Of a DNA stretch of 64,000 nt, positions 8,721-18,467 are shown in pieces. Source of the stretch: an uncultured Spirochaetales bacterium (lineage in GTDB: Bacteria > Spirochaetota > Spirochaetia > Sphaerochaetales > Sphaerochaetaceae); the NCBI GenBank assembly GCA_949289305.1, contig CASENB010000008.1, forward strand, positions 23,307 through 87,306, given 5' to 3'. Position 1 is the stretch's first letter. Each line of letters begins with the position of its first letter. The notes below the pieces were generated by a model. The model was not told the origin of the DNA. It saw only the letters and a program-made list of their open reading frames with translations, and ran no database searches. Both the position numbers and the translations under genes were made by a program.

Positions 8721-11700
8721 AAACAGTACTAGTGATAGTGCTTCTATCGTTTCTCTTTTTGACAACGATTTGAGAGCTTATATTGTCTTTTAATTCTTGT
8801 ACGTGAGAAATAATTCCAACAAGTCTTCCACTGCTAGCCAAGCTTGAAAGAATTTCTAGAGCAGAGTGTAAAGACTCTTCATCAAGAGTACCAAATCCTT
8901 CATCTATGAACATCGTTTCGATCTTCACAGCACCGGAGGATGCTTGTATCTCTTCTGAAAGCCCTAAAGCTAAAGCAAGGGATGCTTTAAACATCTCTCC
9001 TCCTGATAGCGTTGTCGCAGGACGGACCTTTCCGATATGGTGATCCATAATGTCGATATCTAGTCCCATCTTCTGAGCTTTATTTCTTGCATTTGAGCTT
9101 CTCTCCATTTCGTATTGAGAGTTGGACATAGAAAGAAGTTTCCTATTCGCCCTTCTTAGTATGCGATCTAAATACCTCGTTTGAACGTATGTCTCAAGTG
9201 TTATTCTATCTACCCCGGAAAGTGTTCCGTTAGCCACACTTGATAGTTCATAGAGGCTATTCCATTTCTCTCTGCGAGCAAAAGCGATAGTTTCGTTTTC
9301 TTCGTAACTTGCAATAGAAGCAGAAATAAGATCAAGCTGAGCTTTATATGATGAGCGTCTGTTATCCTCTTCATCTTTTTTTGCATCCACTTCCCTCTTC
9401 TCTTCTTCTAATGCAGATCTCTCGTAATCTGGAAGAGCTTCAATCTGCTTTTCTATAGTACTGATTTCTCCAAGAAGAGAGACCTTTCTATCTGAAATCT
9501 CCTTATAAGATTTTTCAGAGTCTTCTATAGCTTTACTTAACTTCTCATTTGTATCCTTTAGCGATGCAATCTTTGATAAAACTATTTCCTTATTATCGAA
9601 CTCAAGTTTTTTACACGTCTCTTCAAGATCTTTTTTCAGTCTAATGTACTCAGCAGTAAGCAGTTCAAAATGCATGGATGAAGATGTTACTTTATCTTTT
9701 AAAGAATCTCTCTTCTTCCTTAGATCCTCTATAGCACTAAGAAGCTCTCTATACTCCTTTGCACTCTTATCATAGTCTAATAATAAACGATCAGATAAAG
9801 CCTTGGCTTTTTGACATGAATCAAAGATAGACGGGAATTCAGAAAGGCTTATGCCTAATTCTTCCGCAGGTTTTCCAACTTCTGCCTCAATAGCATCCAT
9901 ACTCTTTTCCTTTCCATCTATCGCAGTTTCTAATTTGATAATTATATTCTTAATCTCTCTTTGTTCGTTTTCAATAGAGCTAATATCAGAACTAAGTTTT
10001 TCAAGATTTGCTTTTAGTTCCATCTTGCGATCAAGCATTGCTTTCAATTTCTTCTCTTCATCTTCTAAGGATGAAATTAACTCATCTGAAGTTAAAGAAG
10101 AAATGGATGGATCTAAAGAAGATCTTACCTTCTGATTCTGTTCGTCTATAAAGGAGATCTGGCTTCTAATAGTGTTAAGAGCACTTTCTTTAGTATTAAC
10201 TTTTTCTTGTGCTTCCTCTTCTCTTTTTTTAAGCAGATTTAAATACTCTTCGCTCATTTCGCCATCGCCTAGAGTAGCTGGAGACGGATGATGTATTGCA
10301 CCACATACGGGACATGGATCTCCATCTTTTAAAAGGGTAGCAAGGTTTACTGCGCTATTGTTTAAGAAAATAGAAAGACCTTTTTTGTAGAAAAACTTAG
10401 CACCTGTAAGAACATTTTGTGCCAGAGATAAAGAATCTTCACGAATCCACTCTTCCTTTTTTAGTTCTTTTATCTTATCCTCACCTTCTTTTAGAGTTCT
10501 TGCGTTTTTTAAAGAGGCTCTGATGCGTTCTATTTTTATCTCAACATCTTCAAGTGAATTTAGTTCATCCTCTTCTTCTTTCTTCAATGCTTTTGCCGCA
10601 TTTAAGCCATCTACTATTTCTGATGCCTTTTTTAAATGCGAATCAAGTGCGACAGAACAATTTTCAATATCTTCCCTTATCTTTTCCTTCTCTTGAAGTT
10701 TTTTATCTAGAATGTCTAGCTCTTTTAGCTTTAACTCTAGCTTATGGTTATTATCCCTCTCTTGATCTAGTTTTGCTTGGATATCGCTAAGAGATTCTCT
10801 TTTTTCTTCCTCTAAACTTAACTTCTCATTTGTCTGCTTTAGACTTTCTTCAAAATTATTTTTTTCAGCACCGACTTTAGTTAATTTTCCACCACTTTCT
10901 GAGAGTTTATTTTCAAGATCTGTTTTTCTATCATAGTCAGGCAAAGTATTTTCTAGTCTGAATATGTCAACTTTATTTTTTACAATATTTTCCCTTCTAA
11001 TTTCATTCTTTGCTTTTTCACCTTCTGCTATTAAGAGTTCATTGCTTAAAAGCCTAGCCTCTTCTCTTTTTTCTTCAAGGTCTAAAGAAAGTCTTTTCTT
11101 TTCCTCGCATTTTCCTATCTTCTGTTCTATCTCTGCTACTTGTTTCTCTAATACTTTATAAGAAGAATCTGATTCTTCGTATTTTGTTTTGCGCTCAGTC
11201 TCAATTCCTCTAAGCAGATCTTTCATGTTCTCAGGAAGAGCGGGAGCATTCTTTGCACTTTCAAACTCTTCAAAATAAGCGCTATCTTCACTAAGGTTTA
11301 TATTCCCTATGATGATCTTCTCTTTATTAAGTACGTCATAGTATTCATCCCTTGCTTCCTTTGCCTTATCTGATAGCGCATTTTGTAGTTTCGCATAATT
11401 CTCAGTTGAAAAGATCTTAGCAAAAAGTTCCCTCTTCTCTTCAGTTTTGGACTTTAGAAAGCGGCTGAACTGCCCTTGGGCAAGCATAACAATCTGAGAA
11501 AACTGATTGGCACTCATTCCAATTATTTCGACAATCTTAGCATTAGCCTGATCTATCTTCGTAACGATATTTCCATCTGGAAGGGTTAATTCTACGTTTG
11601 AAGGCACTTCTTTAAGGCCTGTTCCTTTCTTTTTGCTAATCTTCTGTTTAGGAGTTCGAGTTATGAAATACCTTTTCCCCTTTTCAGTGAATTCAAGAGA

Positions 11701-11940
11701 CACTTCCGTATAAACATCTTCTTTTGCATAGTGGGATCTCATAAGCTCTGCACTTCTATCGCCATCGGATGTTGTCTGTCCGTATAAAGCGTAAGATAAA
11801 GCATCAAAGATAGTAGTCTTACCAGATCCCGTATCACCAGATACAAGGTAAAGCCCTTCTTTTCCAAATAAAGTGAAATCTATTACGGTCTTATCTACAA
11901 AAGATCCAAATGCTGTTATTGTTAATTTTTCAGGTCTCAT
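8719..11940 (-). CDS. sbcC: exonuclease subunit SbcC (Rad50-like ATPase)
   Basis: A 1073-residue SMC-like protein. The Walker A SGDTGSGKTTIFDAL lies near residue 37, long coiled coils fill the middle with a zinc-hook CPVCG near residue 540, and the C-terminal lobe carries ATTLSGGEMFKASLALAL and the Walker B region FIDEGFGTLDEES. With SbcD it forms the Mre11-Rad50-type nuclease that cleaves hairpins and processes blocked DNA ends. The start at 11940 has a GGGGGG ribosome site and overlaps the sbcD stop (ATGA), giving coupled translation. Length and domain order are normal. Confidence 0.96.
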   Translation of the reverse strand: MRPEKLTITAFGSFVDKTVIDFTLFGKEGLYLVSGDTGSGKTTIFDALSYALYGQTTSDGDRSAELMRSHYAKEDVYTEVSLEFTEKGKRYFITRTPKQKISKKKGTGLKEVPSNVELTLPDGNIVTKIDQANAKIVEIIGMSANQFSQIVMLAQGQFSRFLKSKTEEKRELFAKIFSTENYAKLQNALSDKAKEARDEYYDVLNKEKIIIGNINLSEDSAYFEEFESAKNAPALPENMKDLLRGIETERKTKYEESDSSYKVLEKQVAEIEQKIGKCEEKKRLSLDLEEKREEARLLSNELLIAEGEKAKNEIRRENIVKNKVDIFRLENTLPDYDRKTDLENKLSESGGKLTKVGAEKNNFEESLKQTNEKLSLEEEKRESLSDIQAKLDQERDNNHKLELKLKELDILDKKLQEKEKIREDIENCSVALDSHLKKASEIVDGLNAAKALKKEEEDELNSLEDVEIKIERIRASLKNARTLKEGEDKIKELKKEEWIREDSLSLAQNVLTGAKFFYKKGLSIFLNNSAVNLATLLKDGDPCPVCGAIHHPSPATLGDGEMSEEYLNLLKKREEEAQEKVNTKESALNTIRSQISFIDEQNQKVRSSLDPSISSLTSDELISSLEDEEKKLKAMLDRKMELKANLEKLSSDISSIENEQREIKNIIIKLETAIDGKEKSMDAIEAEVGKPAEELGISLSEFPSIFDSCQKAKALSDRLLLDYDKSAKEYRELLSAIEDLRKKRDSLKDKVTSSSMHFELLTAEYIRLKKDLEETCKKLEFDNKEIVLSKIASLKDTNEKLSKAIEDSEKSYKEISDRKVSLLGEISTIEKQIEALPDYERSALEEEKREVDAKKDEEDNRRSSYKAQLDLISASIASYEENETIAFARREKWNSLYELSSVANGTLSGVDRITLETYVQTRYLDRILRRANRKLLSMSNSQYEMERSSNARNKAQKMGLDIDIMDHHIGKVRPATTLSGGEMFKASLALALGLSEEIQASSGAVKIETMFIDEGFGTLDEESLHSALEILSSLASSGRLVGIISHVQELKDNISSQIVVKKRNDRSTITSTV

Positions 11941-13043
11941 ACAGCCCCCCAAATTTCGTTAACAAGTCCTTCAACGATCTCTTCCTGCTCTTTTGACATC
12001 TTCCTCTTTGTCGTCATCTCAAATAGTTCTGCAAAGCAAGAAAGCGGTTTGATATCTTCACCATCATTTGAAATACTTAGATCAAACTCAGTCTCTTCCC
12101 TACCCCTTACATATTCCATACTTAAAAACCTTGGGAATTTGGATCTTAGAAATGAGACGGCATCTGGAATATCGCTTTCGTCTGTAAGCTTTACATAGAC
12201 ATAGTTTTCGCTATCTTCATCTTTCATTATCTCATTAAACGTTCCTTGTTTTACGACAACATCATGTAATGGCTTTAGCTTGATCTCTTCTATGCTAAGT
12301 GATTTGTCATCATTGATTTCGCCATAAAGCACGACTTTATCTTCCTTTTCTGAGATGGAATACTTTAAAGGAGATCCAGAGTAACGGAGAGAAGAAAGTC
12401 CAACGCATTGTGCTCTATGAATGTGTCCTAGCGCAACATAATCAAATGAATTGAAAACTGAAGCATCTATGGGGCTGTCTCCTCCAATTACAATGTCTTC
12501 GCTTCCTGAAAACGAAGATCCCAAAACTGCCTGATGGGATAAAAGAATATTTATCTTATTCTCATCTAAAGAGGTATTTTTAATCATTTCCTTAATAGCG
12601 TCTTCTACTGTAGTAAGATCAGATTCAGGAAATATTCTTTTCACATCTACGCTGCGAATATAAGGTAGACAATAGATATCAGCATTGTTAACGCTTCTCT
12701 TTTCTAGGTGTTCTGTAGCCTTAGTTACGATATGTACGCCCATCTCGTCCACAACAGAACTTAAATAAGAGAGTTTTTCCACGGGATCATGATTACCGCT
12801 TATAACGAATATTTCAGAACATAATGAATGAAGATTCTCAATAAAACTATTAAGAAGTGCTATTGCATCTTCAGATGGCGTTGTCCTGTCGTAAACATCA
12901 CCAGAAAGCAATACGACATCTGGCCTTCTATCTTTTACGATCTCTAAGACACTTGATAAGATGAAAGCCTGATCTTCTAGCAGATCGTAACCATAAAGTT
13001 TCTTACCGATATGGATATCGGACAAATGAATGAACTTTATCAT
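11937..13043 (-). CDS. sbcD: exonuclease subunit SbcD (Mre11-like nuclease)
   Basis: A 368-residue metallophosphoesterase. The catalytic motifs appear in order: FIHLSDIHIGK (DxH), LLSGDVYDR (GD), VISGNHDPVE (GNHD), ILLSHQAVLG (H) and VALGHIHRAQ (GHxH). It is the nuclease partner of SbcC, encoded directly downstream with an ATGA overlap. The start at 13043 is supported by AGGAG 8 nt upstream and by the family N-terminus MIKFIHLSD; the longer open frame up to 13172 adds 43 unrelated hydrophobic residues and is probably untranslated. A possible promoter (TTCACT, 16 nt, TATTCT) lies within that upstream frame. Confidence 0.96.
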   Translation of the reverse strand: MIKFIHLSDIHIGKKLYGYDLLEDQAFILSSVLEIVKDRRPDVVLLSGDVYDRTTPSEDAIALLNSFIENLHSLCSEIFVISGNHDPVEKLSYLSSVVDEMGVHIVTKATEHLEKRSVNNADIYCLPYIRSVDVKRIFPESDLTTVEDAIKEMIKNTSLDENKINILLSHQAVLGSSFSGSEDIVIGGDSPIDASVFNSFDYVALGHIHRAQCVGLSSLRYSGSPLKYSISEKEDKVVLYGEINDDKSLSIEEIKLKPLHDVVVKQGTFNEIMKDEDSENYVYVKLTDESDIPDAVSFLRSKFPRFLSMEYVRGREETEFDLSISNDGEDIKPLSCFAELFEMTTKRKMSKEQEEIVEGLVNEIWGAV

Positions 13044-13286
13044 CAATTTTCTCCTAACTAAAAAGAATAGCTTAGAAAAATGGAAAGTGAAGAAAATAAA
13101 TATCTTATGACCTAGAATTGCATTTGGGAGGACTAACTTTAAGCGTTTTGTTAAGCCCTTAATAAAGAGCATAAAATCAACTAACTTTTTTTCATTAGGA
13201 ACAAAATAATTAGTTACGGATCATAAAAGGCCACATTAATGAATAAGAATAGCCTTATTTTTAGCTGTAAAAAATTAAATTATAGA

Positions 13287-13622
13287 TTATGATTGTTTCT
13301 TTATAGCTTTTTTATTCTTATGTTTTAACTTTGCATATCTTAACCATAAAAACAAAAATCCCCATGCTATAGAAAGAAGAAAGAGCATGACTATCTGATA
13401 GAGAATATTCAGCTGTAAAATAAAACTTAATATTTCATGAGGAATAATTGTTAGATTCTCAAATAGGTTAAGATCAGTTTCAAAATAGGTTTTGTCGGTT
13501 ATAATCCTCCATATGATATCAAAGGTTGATGGTTCAATACTTGTAAACTGAGCTCCCACATCTGCATAAACAGCCATTGAAAAAAAAATTATTATTAAAG
13601 CAAGATAAAAAATCTTTTTCAT
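13287..13622 (-). CDS. small membrane protein ending the kinase operon
   Basis: A 111-residue protein of no family I recognise. Residues 1-20 form a signal peptide or first membrane segment (MKKIFYLALIIIFFSMAVYA). A strong membrane helix spans about residues 73-95 (ILYQIVMLFLLSIAWGFLFLW), followed by a lysine-rich tail (KLKHKNKKAIKKQS), so the C-terminus should be cytoplasmic. The middle ~50 residues would be outside the membrane. AAGGAGGG gives a strong ribosome site, and only 2 nt separate it from the pseudokinase gene, so it probably works with that membrane protein. Confidence 0.7.
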   Translation of the reverse strand: MKKIFYLALIIIFFSMAVYADVGAQFTSIEPSTFDIIWRIITDKTYFETDLNLFENLTIIPHEILSFILQLNILYQIVMLFLLSIAWGFLFLWLRYAKLKHKNKKAIKKQS

Positions 13623-13624
13623 CT

Positions 13625-14962
13625 TTAATTTCCCTCCTTATACAGATGCAGCAATGTAATATTCCTATTTATTGTCTGAATTATTGCAAAAAGAAATGAA
13701 ATACATAGTAATATTGCTTCAAATATTAAGAATCCGTCTAAAACAAATGCATTTGAAATTTCTATCCATACATTCCACAAAGATGGATGCTGAATATATA
13801 AATATATCGTACTTGAAGCTAAGATTAAAAATGAAATTACCCTCTTTATTACATGGTAATAAGTCATTATCGAAAGCATTGTAAGTATTATTAATGCCGT
13901 AGGAAAAATATGGCACATTGGGTTCTCGTATTCTACCTCAGAGCTAAGAATAATCAAAAGGCAAATCCAATTAAACCTCAAAAGAGATTTAAAAGTGCAT
14001 AACAACGTTTCACTTACATTTTTTCTTCTCTTATCGTTTAATTTTATTAAAGCATTATCATCTATCCCTAATAGAATTTGACCTAGATCGTCAAAGGCTT
14101 TTATTTTATCGCTATTTGAAGCAGAAGACAATAATATGCAAAATAGCTCTCTTACAACTGAAGGAATAAGATTCCAAACCATATTAAATTCTTGTCTTAT
14201 GAATTTGGGCGCAACAAAACCCTCTTTAGTAAAATTCAATCTTTTTTTACTGTCATAAATATCACATTCGTCGATTGAGAAAATAATGGAAAATGCTTTT
14301 TTTATAATATTGTCGAAATATAATGTATCTGATACTTTCGAGTCAGAGAAATTCAAATTGCTTTCACCTTTCGATAAAAATATTATCTTCTCATAGCCTA
14401 TAAACTGTACTAAGTTATCTTCAGAGAGAACAAAATCGGAAAAAGCAAGAGGAGTAAACGAACAGTTAAGCGCATATTTTATTTCAGTTATTCGCTTGAT
14501 CATGCTCCCTACGACCTTTATTTTCTTTAAAATTCTATCTGCTTTTGTAGTTCCGCTAATATTATTTAATACAGTCTCTATCGCTTCACATCGGCTACCT
14601 TTTATCGTGTAGCCTGCAAAAACACCATTTTCATCTGTAATGAGCTGATCTGGATAAAATTTATTCTCTTTAAAAAATGCTTTATTAAGATACGATATCC
14701 TATGAAATTCAGTTGAGACCTCCTTCTGCCTTGATGTAAATTCAGGCATTGCATTAAAATGATGCTGTTCTTCTATTCTTTGCAAATGAGAAAGCAATTC
14801 ATATTCTTTTTTAAAAAGCTCAGAGCTACATATGACTTTTGCATATGCTTTATCATTCAAACCTAATATTTCACAAACACTATAATTTTGATCTTGTACG
14901 ATAACTTTTCCTAAATCGTATCCGTTTTTTTTGATATATATGCGCTTTAAAGTCTTTTCCAT
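13625..14962 (-). CDS. probable pseudokinase domain fused to C-terminal membrane helices
   Basis: A 445-residue protein that reads as a degraded relative of the operon's own kinase. A divergent N-lobe has a glycine-loop-like start and AYAKVI (VAIK position, Lys42). NGVFAGYTIKGSR parallels the kinase's hinge stretch SFGYIMDLRP. FSDFVLSEDNLVQFIGYEKI aligns by position with the kinase's catalytic and DFG regions, but the metal-binding Asn and the DFG Asp appear lost. Residues ~330-440 contain about four hydrophobic helices. A membrane-bound pseudokinase could anchor or regulate the soluble kinase. The assignment rests on pattern alignment by eye and needs a profile search. Confidence 0.55.
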   Translation of the reverse strand: MEKTLKRIYIKKNGYDLGKVIVQDQNYSVCEILGLNDKAYAKVICSSELFKKEYELLSHLQRIEEQHHFNAMPEFTSRQKEVSTEFHRISYLNKAFFKENKFYPDQLITDENGVFAGYTIKGSRCEAIETVLNNISGTTKADRILKKIKVVGSMIKRITEIKYALNCSFTPLAFSDFVLSEDNLVQFIGYEKIIFLSKGESNLNFSDSKVSDTLYFDNIIKKAFSIIFSIDECDIYDSKKRLNFTKEGFVAPKFIRQEFNMVWNLIPSVVRELFCILLSSASNSDKIKAFDDLGQILLGIDDNALIKLNDKRRKNVSETLLCTFKSLLRFNWICLLIILSSEVEYENPMCHIFPTALIILTMLSIMTYYHVIKRVISFLILASSTIYLYIQHPSLWNVWIEISNAFVLDGFLIFEAILLCISFLFAIIQTINRNITLLHLYKEGN

Positions 14963-14979
14963 CTTATCCCCATATATTT

Positions 14980-16491
14980 CTAACGAACATTAACATTTAC
15001 ATTATCTCCTAGCCCCCAATACTCAACCGACTCTGCAATCTGCTTAGGAATATTCAAACTTGTAAGTCTTCTAGTTGTAAGAAACGCATCGTCAGCAACA
15101 TAACGCAAAGAGTCTGGTAAAGTTAGAGAAATAATTGATGTTCCTTCAAATGCACTATTGCCAATTGAAACAAGAGAATTGGGTAATTCTTTCAAACTAC
15201 TTAAATCAGAATAATAAAACGCAGATTCTCCGATAGAAGATAAACTAGAATTCTCCCCAAAGTCTATTTTATCTAGATTAAAACAAAATGCGAAAGCACC
15301 TTCTTCAATTGCATTAATAGAGCTAGGCAGTATGACATTTTGAACGTTTGAATCTAAAAATAAATAGGCAGGGATAGTTTCTAAAAGATTGCTGCTTGAT
15401 AAATCTGCATAAATAAGATTTGACAGCCTTTCAAAAGCGTTAGATCCTAATTTTCTTAAAGTTTGAGGAGTTCTCATTTCAATTACGCTCGTATTATGAA
15501 AAGAAGCCTCTCCGATTTCTTCAAGTTGAGTTTCTCTTAAGTCTAAGGCGGAAGAAAGCTTAGTACAATTCTCAAAAGCACTGTCACCAATAACTTTTAT
15601 AGTTTTAGGGAAAGTGAAATTTTCAATCGTACTTTCACTAAAGGCTCCTATTCCTATCTCTTCTAGCTCTGATGCTGGTGATGTTATTACATTCGATAGG
15701 TAATGACAATTGTAAAATGCATAATTCCCAATCTTTTTTAGATTATCAGGGATATTAAATACTTTGATATACGTTTGGCTAAAAGAATTAGACCCCAAAG
15801 TGCGAAGCTTGCTATCGTTTGCTATTTCTACATCAATTAAGGCAGAATCATAAAATGCACCATCTTCAATTATTTTTGTATTTTTAGGAATCGAAATTGC
15901 AGTAAGAGAAGAATTTGCAAATGCGTCTTTTCCAATAATAGAGAGCGAAGATTTTGGATTGAAATAGACCGTCTCTATTGTAGTTTTTTCGAATAATTTA
16001 TCACCAAGACGCGACACTTCATCGGGAAAGCCAACGACTTTAAGATCTTTATATCCATCTTTTACTGCAGTGACGACCTTTCTTCCTTGCATATTTACGT
16101 AATATTCGAACACTTCACCTATATCTACAAAGACAGGAATAATAGCTACATTTGAATTATCGTAATTCGTAAATATAGTTATTCTCGAATCCCCAGTGTT
16201 GTAATATGAAGAATAAAACACATCAGTATTATCACTAGAATCCAATGTCCATCCTAAGAATACTTTTCCATAAGGGACTAAAGGCCTATGCAATTCTATA
16301 GTTTCTCTTGGATAGGCAGAATAAGAGAAATCTTCGACTTGCGTTGAGAATCTTGGATAAAGATAATAAAAAGCCAAAGCCAGAGCAAAAACAATAAAAA
16401 TCACTATCCATTTTTTCTTTGAACGATTTAAATCGTTTTTTTCATAGTCGTATATATACGTGCTGCCTTTTTTCTTCGACATATTGTCCAT
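14980..16491 (-). CDS. membrane-anchored BspA-type leucine-rich repeat protein (LRR_5)
   Basis: A 503-residue protein. A basic N-terminus (~28 residues) is followed by one membrane helix (WIVIFIVFALALAFYYLYP), so most of the chain should lie outside the cytoplasm. From about residue 150 to 490 it is built of ~22-24-residue BspA/TpLRR repeats: IGKDAFANSSLTAISIP, IEDGAFYDSALIDVEI, IGNYAFYNCHYLSNVI, IGDSAFENCTKLSSAL. Such repeats bind proteins in surface or scaffold roles. It directly abuts the Sel1-repeat gene (0 nt gap) and lies in the kinase operon, so it is a candidate sensor or scaffold of that system. Confidence 0.82.
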   Translation of the reverse strand: MDNMSKKKGSTYIYDYEKNDLNRSKKKWIVIFIVFALALAFYYLYPRFSTQVEDFSYSAYPRETIELHRPLVPYGKVFLGWTLDSSDNTDVFYSSYYNTGDSRITIFTNYDNSNVAIIPVFVDIGEVFEYYVNMQGRKVVTAVKDGYKDLKVVGFPDEVSRLGDKLFEKTTIETVYFNPKSSLSIIGKDAFANSSLTAISIPKNTKIIEDGAFYDSALIDVEIANDSKLRTLGSNSFSQTYIKVFNIPDNLKKIGNYAFYNCHYLSNVITSPASELEEIGIGAFSESTIENFTFPKTIKVIGDSAFENCTKLSSALDLRETQLEEIGEASFHNTSVIEMRTPQTLRKLGSNAFERLSNLIYADLSSSNLLETIPAYLFLDSNVQNVILPSSINAIEEGAFAFCFNLDKIDFGENSSLSSIGESAFYYSDLSSLKELPNSLVSIGNSAFEGTSIISLTLPDSLRYVADDAFLTTRRLTSLNIPKQIAESVEYWGLGDNVNVNVR

Positions 16492-18048
16492 CTACCCCAT
16501 ATTTTTCCATTTTTCAGCCTGTTCTAAGTCCCTTGTCACGCCAAGCCCTTCTCTAAAGCATTTAGAGACAACCTCATAAGCTCTTTTTTCTCCCCTAAGC
16601 GCTGATAAATAATAGAAATAGAATGCACTGTCATCATTTCTTTCTACGCCTGAACCGTAAGCATAACAATTTGCAACAGCGAAAAGCGCGTTTAAGTTGC
16701 CTAATTTTGCACTTTTATAAATATATTCAAATGCTTTATTTAAATCTTTCTCCGTTCCTTTACCTTTAAAAAGCATTATTGAGGCTAACTCTAAGGCGTA
16801 AGCGTTCTCAGGATATTTATTTAGACTTTCCTCACACAATAAATAAGCAATACGAGGATTTTTATTGTAATATGCACTTATAATGTTAATAACGGAAGGC
16901 TCTTTAAGATTTTGGATTAATGATAATATATACTTCCTTGTCTTAGCATTGTTTACGCTTCTTTCGTCTTCACAAAAATAGAAATCAATGAGTTTCAAAA
17001 CGATATCTTTATTAAAGACGAATTTAGAATATGCTTCATAATACTTAGCTGCCTCTGCCATGTCTTTATTGACATATTTGCCATCTTCATAAAGCTTTGC
17101 AAGAGCTAAGCATCCTTCCATGCTGTTATTTTCAACTTCTTTAGATGCGATAGCAATCCATTTTACGACGTCTTCTTTAGCACAATCGGAACTAGGAGAA
17201 CTCGCTATTTGTTTTAGTTTTAATAGCGCATAGCGTTTTTCTGCTTCTTTTGAACCATATTTTATTGCTATCTTGTAGTTTTTGATTGCTTCATCAATAT
17301 CGCAATCCGTTCCTTTCGCATATTCATAACAATATCCAAGACGATAGTAAGAATCTGGATAGCCGCGAGAAGCAGAACGCATAAAAAGATCGAAAGCTTT
17401 ATAATAATCTGTCTTACTATCAGTAAGTAAATCATCAAAATATACGCAACCTAACAAATATAGAGCTTCGCTATTTCCACTATTTGCTGCTTTAGTTAAG
17501 TTTTTCAAAGCAGCTCCTTGCACTTTCTTTTTATCTAAAATTGAAGCCCTTGCTTCTTTTAGAGCAAGAGCAATTGTCTCATCAGCTTTATGGTTTCCTT
17601 TAATAGAACTGCTAATAAGGGCTTTTTCTTTTTTTAAAATTTTCTGATCCAAAGCTTCAGCAAGTTCAAATATGAAATTTATCGTTGCATCTACATCGCT
17701 TACATGCGCCTCTTGATAATCTTGTATAATCCTTTTTATATATTCTTCCTTTTGAGCTTTTTCAAAATTTGAAATGGAGAGAATACGATCTACATATTCT
17801 CCGTTTGAATCTATAAGGTTACGAACGAACAAACAATATTTGTTATAGTTATCATCTCTATAAAGATAATCTTTAATGAGTGCATAAAACTTGTCTGTCG
17901 ATAAATAATCGGCGGACTTTTTCATATTCAGAGGAATATATTTTTTGTATTCTTCTTTTTCCGGGTGTAAGATTTTATCCCCTATTTTTAAGCCTTTTTT
18001 TACTGTTTCTACGAAATTATAATGGTTCGCATCTTGTTTTCTTTGCAT
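16492..18048 (-). CDS. Sel1-repeat (SLR/TPR-like) protein
   Basis: A 518-residue soluble protein. The N-terminal ~170 residues are of unknown fold; from there on Sel1-like repeats run to the C-terminus: ALYLLGCVYFDDL, DSYYRLGYCYEYAKGTDCDIDEAI, EGCLALAKLYEDGKYVNKDMAEAAKYYE, YALELASIMLFKGKGTEKDLNKAFEYI and AVANCYAYGSGVERND. Sel1 repeats form superhelices for protein assembly and often accompany kinase signalling. An AGGG ribosome site precedes the ATG. It lies between the zinc-ribbon and leucine-rich-repeat genes in the kinase operon and probably acts as an adaptor. Confidence 0.85.
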   Translation of the reverse strand: MQRKQDANHYNFVETVKKGLKIGDKILHPEKEEYKKYIPLNMKKSADYLSTDKFYALIKDYLYRDDNYNKYCLFVRNLIDSNGEYVDRILSISNFEKAQKEEYIKRIIQDYQEAHVSDVDATINFIFELAEALDQKILKKEKALISSSIKGNHKADETIALALKEARASILDKKKVQGAALKNLTKAANSGNSEALYLLGCVYFDDLLTDSKTDYYKAFDLFMRSASRGYPDSYYRLGYCYEYAKGTDCDIDEAIKNYKIAIKYGSKEAEKRYALLKLKQIASSPSSDCAKEDVVKWIAIASKEVENNSMEGCLALAKLYEDGKYVNKDMAEAAKYYEAYSKFVFNKDIVLKLIDFYFCEDERSVNNAKTRKYILSLIQNLKEPSVINIISAYYNKNPRIAYLLCEESLNKYPENAYALELASIMLFKGKGTEKDLNKAFEYIYKSAKLGNLNALFAVANCYAYGSGVERNDDSAFYFYYLSALRGEKRAYEVVSKCFREGLGVTRDLEQAEKWKNMG

Positions 18049-18077
18049 AAAGACTACCCTATTAAGAATATGAATAC

Positions 18078-18437
18078 TTAAAAGCCGCCTCCTTTGATGT
18101 CAAAAGTATCGCCTTGCACAAGCCTTCCAGAGTGTCCGCACCAAGGACACTTTGAGACATCGCCTATCTTTGTATCGTCGCAATATATCTTGTTGCAACT
18201 GCCGCACTGAGTCCATTTTGTAGACCCGCAATGAGGGCATGCATAATCGTCTTCTATTACAAACTCACCCGATAAGACATTGCTTTCAAAACCTTCCCTT
18301 TTAGCTTTATCTTCATCTACAGGGAAAGCCCATGTCTGATGCCATTTCCCATCTTCCCTCTTTTCATTTCTAATTCCGAACGTCTTTTTTTTCTTACTGC
18401 ATTTTGCAAGTATTATTTCCACTGTTTTTCTTGGCAT
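18078..18437 (-). CDS. TerY-C-type zinc ribbon protein
   Basis: A 119-residue protein. Residues 1-60 are basic and then mixed (GKWHQTWAFPVDEDKAKREG). Residues ~62-105 hold a cysteine array: CPHC, CGSC, a further C four residues later, and CPWCG, which fits a double zinc ribbon. This resembles the TerY-C metal-binding domain usually attached to the C-terminus of TerY vWA proteins. Here it is a separate gene, while the operon's vWA protein lacks it. AAAGGAGGGG provides a strong ribosome site. The link to TerY-C is by motif and context. Confidence 0.68.
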   Translation of the reverse strand: MPRKTVEIILAKCSKKKKTFGIRNEKREDGKWHQTWAFPVDEDKAKREGFESNVLSGEFVIEDDYACPHCGSTKWTQCGSCNKIYCDDTKIGDVSKCPWCGHSGRLVQGDTFDIKGGGF

Positions 18438-18467
18438 GATAATCCCCTCCTTTGGCCAAGCTAAATA

